From an uncultured Synergistales bacterium (lineage in GTDB: Bacteria; Synergistota; Synergistia; Synergistales; Aminobacteriaceae): 5,492 nucleotides of DNA. Below the pieces are notes generated by a model. That model saw only the letters and a program-made list of their open reading frames with translations, did no database searches and was not told where the DNA came from. Shown here piece after piece: positions 1-5,235 of the stretch (position 1 is its first letter; each line of letters starts with the position of its first letter). The stretch is taken from NCBI GenBank assembly GCA_905233515.1, contig CAJOEQ010000074.1:1-5492 (forward strand), in the 5' to 3' direction. The position numbers were made by a program, and so were the translations under genes.

Positions 1-541
1 AGGCACTCTTGACAAAGCCCCGAATATAGATTTATGCAGAAATTTAATAAATGATATAGCTTTAAAGCCTTTAGAGTCTCGTAAACGTTTAGGAGTCATA
101 ATGTGCGCTGATAAGTTATTATTACCTGCCGCAAATAGTTTATTGAAACTCGCAGAAGAACCGCCCGAACATGCTTATTTATTATTTTTGATGGAGGACT
201 CGCGATTTTTCCTGCCTACATTGAGAAGCCGATCACGCTTTACCACTTTAGTATCAAATGAAGGACTCGAGTCTTCAGCATTGCCGCAAAATGATTCGGA
301 CTGGATAGAATGGCTTGCTAAAACGAGAAATATAAACATTGATGATATTATAAACGAGCTTGATAACTGGCTTAACTGGGCAGCGATTAATAATTATTAT
401 GAACTTGCCGAGCGAGTTGCATTCTTAAAGATTTTAGCTGACAAGAAAAATTTATCAGTTCCGCAGATTTGCGACGTTATAATATTAACATTAAGAGAGG
501 AAAATAATTATTGTGAATGTATACTTGACGATATTTGGTAA
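1..541 (+). CDS. holB: DNA polymerase III delta' subunit, C-terminal part (5' end outside window)
   Basis: This is the delta' subunit of the clamp loader, which helps load the sliding clamp during replication. The frame is open from base 2 to the TAA at 539-541, so about 179 codons are visible and the N-terminal P-loop-like region lies outside. The ATG at 101 is internal: the codons before it read as the family's conserved stretch leading into the 'AD.LL..AANSLLKLAEEPP' block, followed by 'LPTLRSRSRF' (about 218-241). This matches the delta' pattern LLK-LEEPP then TI-SRC-R. The usual SRC cysteine is Ser here, but the arginines on both sides are kept, including the position of the arginine finger. 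Only about 100 residues follow that motif, fewer than the roughly 170 of well-known delta' proteins, so the C-terminal collar domain looks short. The last 29 bp overlap the next gene. Family assignment is firm; the short C-terminus is my own length comparison. Confidence 0.88.
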   Translation, partial: GTLDKAPNIDLCRNLINDIALKPLESRKRLGVIMCADKLLLPAANSLLKLAEEPPEHAYLLFLMEDSRFFLPTLRSRSRFTTLVSNEGLESSALPQNDSDWIEWLAKTRNINIDDIINELDNWLNWAAINNYYELAERVAFLKILADKKNLSVPQICDVIILTLREENNYCECILDDIW

Positions 542-1685
542 GCCCAGATATTTGGGACTTGCTAAGATAGATAACGTGAAAATTTTGCATGATTTAGAAG
601 AAAATAAATCGCGCTGGATAGTGATAAAGACTCCGCGAGGTTATGAAATGGGACTACCGGGCGGGAGGCTTTCACCTGAGCAGGAAGAGAAATATCAAGC
701 TGAGTCGGCAACATTTGAGGACACTACAGAGTCATTATTGCAGAATGTCGAATTTGTGAGAGAAGCGAACTCACAGGACATTGAGAATTATTATACATGT
801 CGGAGCGACGAACAGGAGGCATTATTGAAGGCTCGTGATATTTCATTGACTCATGATTTAAAGATGAAACTAGTAGACGTTGAATATATGCTTGACAGGA
901 AAAAATTATATTTTTACTTCACAGCCGAACAGAGAATCGATTTTCGCGCATATGTTCGAGATTTAGCGCACGAGTTCAAGACTCGTATAGAAATGCGTCA
1001 AATTGGAATCCGCGACGAGGCCCGAATCGTTAGGGGTATTGCGTCATGCGGGAGGCCGTGCTGCTGCGGTTATTGGCTGAGGGGATTTTCTCCGATAAGC
1101 ATTAAAATTGTCAAAGAACAGAGAACGGCGTTAAATCCTACAAAAATTTCAGGTTTATGCGGGCGGTTAATGTGTTGTATGTCATACGAGAAGGAATTAT
1201 ACAATGAATTATGGTCGAAATTACCCGGTCCCGGTGCAAAGATAAAGACTGAGCAAGGAGTTTATATTCTTGAAAGTTTAGATTTAGGCCGCGAACAAGT
1301 TAATGTAAGATTCCCGACTGGGCGGCTTGTTCCTGTATTGATTAGTGAATTCCCTGATTTCAAAGAAGCAGTCTTAAAGGGTGAAGAATGGGGCGAAGAT
1401 AAAGAATTTCTCGAGAAAAAGAAGGCCGCTCAAGAAAGAATCGCGCGGATTGAGCAGGCAAAACTTGAGAGACAAGAGAGACAAGAAAGGCAGGAACGCC
1501 CGCGAGTTAGAGTCAATGCCGGAACTTTACGGCCAAGCAAGCCAGTAACGAGTCAGAGTCAAAATCAGAATCAAGACTCCCGCAAAAATAAGCCGGTAAA
1601 AACTAAGCAAGCTAACAAGAATAAATCTCAACGCCGCAGAAAACCTCACAAGGACAACAAAGACTCCAGCAAAGAGAATAATTAA
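513..1685 (+). CDS. ricT: PSP1-domain protein of the RicT/YaaT family with long basic tail
   Basis: This belongs to the PSP1 C-terminal domain family. In Bacillus subtilis the member RicT (YaaT) works with RicA and RicF, binds iron-sulfur clusters, and affects RNase Y-dependent RNA processing, sporulation and competence. The PSP1 core spans about residues 78-165, followed by the family signature 'RIVRGIASCGRPCCCGYWL' and 'GLCGRLMCCMSYE'. Cysteines at 179, 183, 184, 185, 216, 221 and 222 are the likely cluster ligands. The start is GTG at 513, since the TTG at 511 is out of frame; a purine-rich AGAGAGG (494-500) lies 12 nt upstream. The gene overlaps holB by 29 bp, suggesting translational coupling, and the holB-yaaT order is shared with Bacillus. 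The protein has 390 residues against about 275 in B. subtilis. The excess is a tail from about residue 290 rich in Lys, Arg, Gln and Asn, with ERQ repeats at 319-329. Whether RicA and RicF partners exist in this organism cannot be seen here. Confidence 0.88.
   Translation: MNVYLTIFGKPRYLGLAKIDNVKILHDLEENKSRWIVIKTPRGYEMGLPGGRLSPEQEEKYQAESATFEDTTESLLQNVEFVREANSQDIENYYTCRSDEQEALLKARDISLTHDLKMKLVDVEYMLDRKKLYFYFTAEQRIDFRAYVRDLAHEFKTRIEMRQIGIRDEARIVRGIASCGRPCCCGYWLRGFSPISIKIVKEQRTALNPTKISGLCGRLMCCMSYEKELYNELWSKLPGPGAKIKTEQGVYILESLDLGREQVNVRFPTGRLVPVLISEFPDFKEAVLKGEEWGEDKEFLEKKKAAQERIARIEQAKLERQERQERQERPRVRVNAGTLRPSKPVTSQSQNQNQDSRKNKPVKTKQANKNKSQRRRKPHKDNKDSSKENN
1467..1499 (+). repeat. 9-bp coding repeat (Glu-Arg-Gln) in the ricT tail
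   Basis: Three near-identical 9-base units encode ERQ-ERQ-ERQ followed by ER (residues 319-329). The units differ mostly at third codon positions (gagagacaa, gagagacaa, gaaaggcag), so the peptide repeat is kept while the DNA has begun to diverge. It sits at the junction between a charged helical stretch and the disordered basic tail. Confidence 0.7.
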
Positions 1686-1696
1686 TCAATCATAAA

Positions 1697-1731
1697 CGGA
1701 GGGCAATTATTTATCATCATAATGTCCTCCG
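1697..1731 (+). terminator. Hairpin 12 nt after ricT, possible terminator or 3' end
   Basis: An 8-bp stem pairs 1697-1704 (CGGAGGGC) with 1724-1731 (GTCCTCCG), including one G-U pair that is allowed only in plus-strand RNA. After one bulged A, four further A-T pairs form (1706-1709 with 1720-1723), leaving a 10-nt loop. The sequence after the stem is AT-rich but has no clear T-run, so it may protect the 3' end or terminate weakly rather than act as a classic intrinsic terminator. The strand follows from the wobble pair and from its position after the ricT stop. Confidence 0.5.
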
Positions 1732-1754
1732 CACTCGATTATAATATCATGTTC

Positions 1755-1798
1755 ACAATAAATAAAAAGCGATGTACCCACGCTCGGATACACCGCTT
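1755..1798 (-). terminator. Rho-independent terminator of the SLH-porin gene
   Basis: Read on the minus strand, a 10-bp stem AAGCGGTGTA / TACATCGCTT (plus 1789-1798 with 1767-1776) has one G-U pair. It can extend inward by up to three pairs, and it is followed directly by TTTTATTTATT. The wobble pair and the T-run both fit minus-strand transcription. It lies about 135 nt past the porin stop codon, so the mRNA has a fairly long 3' untranslated region. Confidence 0.82.
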
Positions 1799-1879
1799 GT
1801 AAATTCTTGTTTCAGTTAGAAGCTCTTGACTTGTTTATATTCCGATTCCTTCCCCATTTATCATCAAAACTTCGGAAAG

Positions 1880-1913
1880 ATATTTAAGCCCTGAACTTCT
1901 TTTCGTTAAATAT
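1880..1913. repeat. 8-bp perfect inverted repeat in the porin 3' untranslated region
   Basis: ATATTTAA at 1880-1887 is matched by TTAAATAT at 1906-1913 across an 18-nt loop. All pairs are A-T, so the stem is weak, and no T-run follows on either strand. Apart from this repeat and the two hairpins further left, nothing else is supported in the gene-free stretch 1686-1932. Confidence 0.3.
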
Positions 1914-1932
1914 TAATTGTTTCAGTCTCAGA

Positions 1933-3600
1933 CTAGAAGGAGATCGCTGTTCTGAATCTTACAACGTTGTCCTTGTCTTCGCCAGGAATGTCGCTCTTTA
2001 CGCTTACGTAGTTAAGTCCCATTGTCGTGTAGTCATTGAGCTTATACTGTACACCTACGCCGATTTCGCTGGGTTTTACACCGTAGTATACAAACGTTCC
2101 ATCAGTGTAAGCATAATCATCAAGGTTATAGCCATAGTAGAAGATGTGTGTTGCAAACTTCTCTGTCCACTGCTGGCCGAGAGCTATTCTCCAGTATTTC
2201 AGCTTATAATCAAGCTGGTTGCCGGTCATGAAACGATCTGTAAGAACGCTGCTTCCGCTGTAGAAAATGTGATCTGCATCGCCTTCAGTTACATAGAAGC
2301 CTTTATCAAACTGGCCGTATTCAAGCCAAATGCTGGTGAACTTTAACGCTTCCTGCTTAATGTCAAACATGACTGCCCAGTGGTTAGGATCTTCAAAATC
2401 TGCCTCTGTCCAGAACATATAAGGACTTAATGAAGGAATGTACATAAGCTCGTCTGCTTTTACTTTCTGATGATAGTATATACCTTTGAAGGCAACATTA
2501 TCCGTGAAGTTAAAGCGAAGACCTGCGAAAATAGTCCACATATTCTTGAATGAAAGCACACCGCGATTAGAAATAGTGCCGTCGCCTGCATCTGCGAATG
2601 TGTAAACACTGCTCTCTTCTGCGTTGTCGCCGACGTAAATCTGTCCGCCGAGATCTAATCCGATACGCTCTGTGAACTGGAACGCGCCGTTAAGCATTAA
2701 CATCCAGTTATTTGCAGGCGTTACAGAATTAAGAGTAACTGCACCAGTAGAAGCGACATTATAGTTAGCAACTGATACGGCGTACTCTTCGGGATGTGCT
2801 AAGATTGCCTGGAATTTGCCGATACCGAAATTCTTTGTAAGTCCGAAGCCGTTTACTCTGAAGTCGGAAATCAATGCGCCGCCCTTCCATGTACCTGTTG
2901 CAGGTAAGCCTGCGCCGTCTAACAAATATTCGCCTTCCCAGTTCCATGCAAAGCGTCCAACTGTCAATCTTGAGTCACCGAAGAAAGGCATTTCAACAAA
3001 GAATCTGTCAAACCATGCGCTCTCTGTGTTCTTGTTTGAATGACCGCCGTTGCCGTTACCTTCGTTTCTAAGTCTGGCTACGAACTTATACTCGTCATTC
3101 TCGCCCCATGTACGCTCAAAGAAGATTCTTGCTTCATCATACTTGAATTGGCCTTTAGGATCTGGAGCCTCGTTTGCACTCTTATAATTTACATCGAATA
3201 CTAACGTTCCATGAATGTGCCAGCCGCCGAGTCTGTCCTCAAGCACTGCTACTCTCTTATCAAGCTCATCAACGCGAACTCCGAGTGCCTCAAGCTCGTC
3301 CTTAAACTCAACAACGAGTCTCTTTAACATCTCGACATCCTGTTTGCTGGCTTTGGTCATATCTACGACTGCGAGTGCTCTTGCTAAAGCTGAAGCCATC
3401 TCGTAACGTGTTGTGGCCTGTCTGCCTTTGTAAAGTCCATCGGGATAACCTGATAAAATGCCATGTGCTGCTAACTGACCGATTGCATCATATGCCCAGT
3501 GGTTCATCGGTACGTCCATGAAGGGATTTGTTGCCGAAAGAGCCGGGGCTGCAAGTACTGCTACTGAAACTATAGCTAATAAAGCTGCTAATTTTTTCAT
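1933..3600 (-). CDS. SLH-domain outer-membrane porin
   Basis: This is an outer-membrane beta-barrel protein, probably an abundant porin that also tethers the outer membrane to the cell wall. Residues 1-23 are a signal peptide (MKKL, hydrophobic core, then APALSA as the likely cleavage site). An SLH domain covers about 25-80, with 'NPFMDVPMNHWAYDAI', 'GILSGYPDG' and 'ATRYE'-like 'ATTRYEMA' motifs. A heptad-rich coiled coil covers about 84-125. The remaining 430 residues show alternating aromatic/polar strands typical of a barrel and end in 'VRFRTAISF', a C-terminal Phe that fits a BAM-recognised last strand. I see no cysteine, which is usual for such barrels. The start ATG at 3598-3600 has AAGGGGG nine bases upstream. 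The layout matches SLH-OmpM-type proteins of Synergistota, Negativicutes and similar diderms, in which SLH binds wall-attached polymers. Substrate specificity cannot be told. It stands alone between terminator and promoter candidates. Confidence 0.9.
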   Translation of the reverse strand: MKKLAALLAIVSVAVLAAPALSATNPFMDVPMNHWAYDAIGQLAAHGILSGYPDGLYKGRQATTRYEMASALARALAVVDMTKASKQDVEMLKRLVVEFKDELEALGVRVDELDKRVAVLEDRLGGWHIHGTLVFDVNYKSANEAPDPKGQFKYDEARIFFERTWGENDEYKFVARLRNEGNGNGGHSNKNTESAWFDRFFVEMPFFGDSRLTVGRFAWNWEGEYLLDGAGLPATGTWKGGALISDFRVNGFGLTKNFGIGKFQAILAHPEEYAVSVANYNVASTGAVTLNSVTPANNWMLMLNGAFQFTERIGLDLGGQIYVGDNAEESSVYTFADAGDGTISNRGVLSFKNMWTIFAGLRFNFTDNVAFKGIYYHQKVKADELMYIPSLSPYMFWTEADFEDPNHWAVMFDIKQEALKFTSIWLEYGQFDKGFYVTEGDADHIFYSGSSVLTDRFMTGNQLDYKLKYWRIALGQQWTEKFATHIFYYGYNLDDYAYTDGTFVYYGVKPSEIGVGVQYKLNDYTTMGLNYVSVKSDIPGEDKDNVVRFRTAISF

Positions 3601-3609
3601 TATAAATAA

Positions 3610-3616
3610 CCCCCTT
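3610..3616 (-). promoter_or_regulatory. Ribosome binding site of the porin gene
   Basis: On the minus strand AAGGGGG lies nine bases before the ATG. It is a strong purine-rich site and settles the start of the porin at 3600. Confidence 0.75.
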
Positions 3617-3627
3617 ATTAAATTGTC

Positions 3628-3637
3628 AATACACTAT
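3628..3637. repeat. Left copy of a 10-bp direct repeat flanking the GC-rich segment
   Basis: AATACACTAT at this position recurs identically and in the same orientation at 3886-3895. The two copies bracket the compositionally distinct segment between the porin leader and the AT-rich DNA beyond. Confidence 0.6.
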
Positions 3638-3885
3638 CGTTTTTACGCACTCAAGTCTTTATTATATTGCCCTGAGCTGTGGGGGGTGCGGAAAGTTACC
3701 TTGTTTCCTTTCTGTCCCTTCTGACAGTTCGTCGGGCTTGTCTTCCGACCTCCTGCGCCCTTCGCATCTACTTTTTTCTTAATGGCTGACGGGGATTTAC
3801 GCCTCGCTTTCTTGCCTTCCGATTTTATAAGTACTGCGTCGGTTTTACGATCTTTGTCTACGTATTTCCCGTAAACGATGAGTAT
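3638..3885. other. GC-rich intergenic segment of unknown nature (possible structured RNA or small insertion)
   Basis: By direct count, 3661-3840 is 50% G+C (90 of 180), while 3901-3960 is 22% (13 of 60). The minus strand is strongly purine-rich. It contains several short hairpins: 3690-3708, 3712-3727 and 3731-3749, all 5-bp stems with gaps of exactly three bases, and a 7-bp stem pairing 3856-3862 with 3870-3876 that uses a G-U pair valid only in minus-strand RNA. The minus frame 3643-3891 is open for 82 codons and Lys/Arg-rich but has no ATG or GTG; its only TTG is next to the stop. Two plus frames are also partly open, so openness is weak evidence of coding. The inner ends carry a near-match inverted repeat, CGTTTTTACG at 3638 and CGTAAACG at 3870. 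It does not resemble SRP RNA, tmRNA, RNase P RNA or a riboswitch that I know. It could be a leader or small RNA, a remnant mobile element, or a decayed gene. Confidence 0.4.
3661..3666 (-). promoter_or_regulatory. Candidate -10 box for the porin gene
   Basis: A perfect TATAAT on the minus strand would start transcription near 3654, giving a leader of roughly 54 nt. There is no recognisable -35 hexamer at 16-18 bp, where the sequence is C-rich, so the assignment is tentative. Transcription could instead begin upstream of the GC-rich segment. Confidence 0.4.
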
Positions 3886-3895
3886 AATACACTAT
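3886..3895. repeat. Right copy of the 10-bp direct repeat
   Basis: AATACACTAT is identical to 3628-3637. On the minus strand it is part of AGTGTATTATACT, an imperfect 13-bp palindrome, and overlaps -10-like hexamers. It could therefore be an operator or promoter element rather than a duplicated target site. Confidence 0.6.
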
Positions 3896-3920
3896 AGATT
3901 TTATTTTGTGTATCAGTAAA
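3891..3920 (-). promoter_or_regulatory. Candidate minus-strand promoter upstream of the GC-rich segment
   Basis: TTTACT (3915-3920) and TATAGT (3891-3896) lie on the minus strand with an 18-bp spacer. TATAGT matches the -10 consensus at five of six positions and TTTACT the -35 at four. Transcription from here would run through the GC-rich segment into the porin gene. In such AT-rich DNA chance matches are common, so confidence is low. Confidence 0.3.
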
Positions 3921-3949
3921 ATTACGTATAAATTTTAGCAGTAAAATTA
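3914..3949. repeat. Repeated TAAAATT half-sites, possible operator
   Basis: The 11-bp sequence CAGTAAAATTA occurs at 3914-3924 and again at 3939-3949, 25 bp apart. Between them AATTTTA (3931-3937) forms a perfect 7-bp inverted repeat with 3917-3923. Three half-sites in 36 bp, the first covering the candidate -35 box, would suit a dimeric transcription factor. No regulator is encoded in the window to pair with it. Confidence 0.35.
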
Positions 3950-3991
3950 TTGAGAGATTCATACAAGAATTACGCAAAAATTTTCGTGATT

Positions 3992-4006
3992 GCTGAGTAA
4001 ATCAGC
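3992..4006. repeat. Short hairpin in AT-rich intergenic DNA
   Basis: GCTGA and TCAGC form a perfect 5-bp stem with a 5-nt loop. No immediate T-run follows on either strand, so this is not a convincing terminator. The rest of 3950-4021 is AT-rich and shows nothing else I can support. Confidence 0.3.
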
Positions 4007-4021
4007 GTTGAAAAGATTATA

Positions 4022-4060
4022 TAAACATAAAAATTTCCTGCCCATTATATTAGACAGGAA
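4022..4060 (-). terminator. Rho-independent terminator of the ACT-domain gene
   Basis: On the minus strand TTCCTG (plus 4055-4060) pairs with CAGGAA (plus 4035-4040). Three further inner pairs, two of them G-U, reach a loop of eight, and ATTTTTATGTTTAT follows. It begins 33 nt beyond the stop codon of the gene at 4094-4540. Confidence 0.75.
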
Positions 4061-4093
4061 GGGAATAATTCACAACGTTATAAATACTTAAAT

Positions 4094-4540
4094 TTAGTCA
4101 AAAGCCTTCTTTAGAGCGTCGAGTCCGTCATGTGCCTTAGTGAGACTCACAATACAGATCGCGCTTTCTGAAGTTGAGTTAATAATTTCGATATTCACAT
4201 TTACTGATGCAAGAGCCTTAAACATTTTCGCTAAAGTATTCGCCGAGTCAGATTTTAAATCTACTGTGATGGCTGCGACTTCTGTAGCAAATGATACGCC
4301 TTGACCGCCGACTTTTGAGGCAACTTCACGACAAACGGGAATCATCTCGTCAAGTTTTTCACGCTGAATCAAGAATGACAAATCAGAACGTCCGCCGCGC
4401 ATTGTATTTTGTGTTACCATGCTGATATTTACGGAGTGTTCAGAGAGTGCGCTAAAAATTTCGGCAGCTATTCCCGGCACGTTCGGGACTCCTAAGAAAA
4501 CTACGTGAACGCAATCATCATTAAATTTAATCTTGCTCAT
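4094..4540 (-). CDS. Free-standing double-ACT protein resembling the aspartate kinase regulatory region
   Basis: This 148-residue protein consists of two ACT domains and no catalytic domain. ACT1 (about 11-70) contains 'GVPNVPGIAAEIFSAL' then 'VNISMVTQN' and 'DLSFLI'. ACT2 (about 88-147) contains 'LAKMFKALASVNVNIEIIN' and 'STSESAICIVSL', close to the STSE-ISVV pattern at the end of aspartate kinases. ACT pairs of this kind bind lysine or threonine for feedback control, so this may be an amino-acid-sensing regulatory subunit or a relative with another ligand. B. subtilis makes a similar beta subunit from an internal start within lysC, but here no kinase frame lies upstream. The usual glycine-rich motif opening ACT2 (VG-GM) is replaced by 'ITVDLKSDSA', so ligand binding may differ. 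ATG at 4538-4540 has AAGGAG 11 bases upstream. The gene is flanked by its own promoter candidate and terminator. The ligand is unknown. Confidence 0.82.
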   Translation of the reverse strand: MSKIKFNDDCVHVVFLGVPNVPGIAAEIFSALSEHSVNISMVTQNTMRGGRSDLSFLIQREKLDEMIPVCREVASKVGGQGVSFATEVAAITVDLKSDSANTLAKMFKALASVNVNIEIINSTSESAICIVSLTKAHDGLDALKKAFD

Positions 4541-4594
4541 AAAAAATTTTGCTCCTTACTTATTTATATTACTTGCTATAAACGAGCAGATTTT

Positions 4595-4623
4595 ATCATA
4601 AGCTATGCTAAAATTAATTTAAA
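4595..4623 (-). promoter_or_regulatory. Candidate promoter of the ACT-domain gene
   Basis: TTTAAA (4618-4623) and TATGAT (4595-4600) lie on the minus strand with a 17-bp spacer, matching four and five of six consensus bases. The leader would be about 50 nt. Confidence is limited by the AT-rich context. Confidence 0.4.
4606..4614 (+). promoter_or_regulatory. Candidate extended -10 promoter of the mnh operon
   Basis: TG-C-TAAAAT forms an extended -10 element (TAAAAT matches five of six) about 40 nt before the mnhE leader ends. No good -35 is seen. It lies within the spacer of the opposing ACT-gene promoter candidate, so the two would compete if both are real. Confidence 0.35.
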
Positions 4624-4661
4624 TTCACATAACAAATTCATTTATAAGGGGAGGTAATTTA

Positions 4662-5135
4662 TTGAGCCTCGTTTATTTTATTTTATGGGTAATATTTAAC
4701 GGACGCTTGACACTTGAAATTTTTATATCGGGCTTGATTATTGCGGTGTCGCTTGATTTATTCGTGAAAAGGGTCATGAAGATTAATTTTTCCGGCTCGT
4801 TCGTGAAATTTTTGACTCTTTTGCCTTATGCGCTGCTTTATGCTGTAGTCTTGTTAATTGAGATAATACGGGCAAATTTCGCAATTATAAAATTAGTCTT
4901 AGCTCCTGATATTGAAGTCGAACCGTGTTTAATTAGATTCAATACTCCATTAAAGACTCAGGCAGCAAGGGCGGCTCTTGCGAATTCAATAACTTTAACG
5001 CCGGGAACTATTACAGTTTCTCTTGAAGGGAATCAATTATTAGTACATGCCCTGAATCGTGAGATAGCGCACGGGCTTGAAGGCAGCTTATTCGAGAGGC
5101 TTTTATCACAAATGGAGGCTAGAATAAATGTTTGA
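4662..5135 (+). CDS. mnhE: Na+/H+ antiporter subunit E (MnhE/MrpE family)
   Basis: This is subunit E of the multi-subunit Mrp/Mnh cation/proton antiporter in the inner membrane, which expels sodium or works with membrane-bound oxidoreductase complexes. The 157 residues match the usual family length. Hydrophobic segments lie at about 3-12 and 17-35 and at about 48-69, followed by a soluble C-terminal part holding the family signature 'ALANSITLTPGTITV' (residues 105-119). The start is TTG at 4662, chosen because GGGGAGG ends seven bases upstream and the conserved 'ILWVIFNGRLTLE' opening follows at once. Its stop overlaps the ATG of the next small ORF by eight bases, and mnhF follows, so it heads an operon. 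Subunits A to D are not upstream, where the neighbour is the divergent ACT gene; they would have to lie after the window or elsewhere. Confidence 0.9.
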   Translation: MSLVYFILWVIFNGRLTLEIFISGLIIAVSLDLFVKRVMKINFSGSFVKFLTLLPYALLYAVVLLIEIIRANFAIIKLVLAPDIEVEPCLIRFNTPLKTQAARAALANSITLTPGTITVSLEGNQLLVHALNREIAHGLEGSLFERLLSQMEARINV

Positions 5136-5232
5136 GAATTACGGGCGGAATGAAAGACTCGGCTTGCTGAATTTGTCTCGCATTCATGCGCTAAAAAATT
5201 TTTACAACTATTTACACGAACGGGAGCGATAA
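5128..5232 (+). CDS. Possible 34-residue small protein between mnhE and mnhF
   Basis: An ATG inside the end of mnhE opens a 34-codon frame ending in TAA at 5230-5232, three bases before the mnhF start. GGAGG lies nine bases before the ATG, as good as the sites of the neighbouring genes. The peptide (MFENYGRNERLGLLNL...) is hydrophilic and basic with no membrane segment, and I do not recognise it. It is in the same frame as mnhF, separated only by TAA-TTA. It could be a real small protein, a coupling ORF that carries ribosomes from mnhE to mnhF, or chance. The tight packing makes translation plausible; function is unknown. Confidence 0.45.
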   Translation: MFENYGRNERLGLLNLSRIHALKNFYNYLHERER

Positions 5233-5235
5233 TTA

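Noticed and set aside
101..103. ATG at 101 as the holB start
   Set aside because: The same frame is open to the window edge and the preceding codons read as conserved delta' sequence, so this Met is internal.
2146..3406. Open frames of about 60-75 codons on both strands inside the porin gene (2146-2346, 2765-2947, 2816-3043, 2874-3071, 3215-3406)
   Set aside because: They lie within a clearly coding porin frame, lack recognisable domains and overlap each other; they are shadows of the porin codons.
3599..3629. TTGACA and TATAAT hexamers on the minus strand near the porin start
   Set aside because: Both match consensus, but the spacer is 19 bp and the -10 overlaps the ATG, so a transcript from it would lack the ribosome binding site and start codon.
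3518..3724. Plus-strand frame of 68 codons running from the porin signal peptide region into the GC-rich segment
   Set aside because: Half of it is antisense to the porin start and its ribosome binding site, and it has no recognisable domain.
3748..3754. AGGAGGT on the minus strand, a perfect Shine-Dalgarno sequence
   Set aside because: No ATG, GTG or TTG follows within usable distance, so it does not mark a gene start.
3640..3890. Known RNA classes (SRP RNA, tmRNA, RNase P RNA, common riboswitches) in the GC-rich segment
   Set aside because: I looked for their conserved cores on both strands, for example the SRP tetraloop region and the RNase P GAGGAAAGTCC block, and found none. A GGAGGTCGGAAG stretch only superficially resembles SRP RNA.
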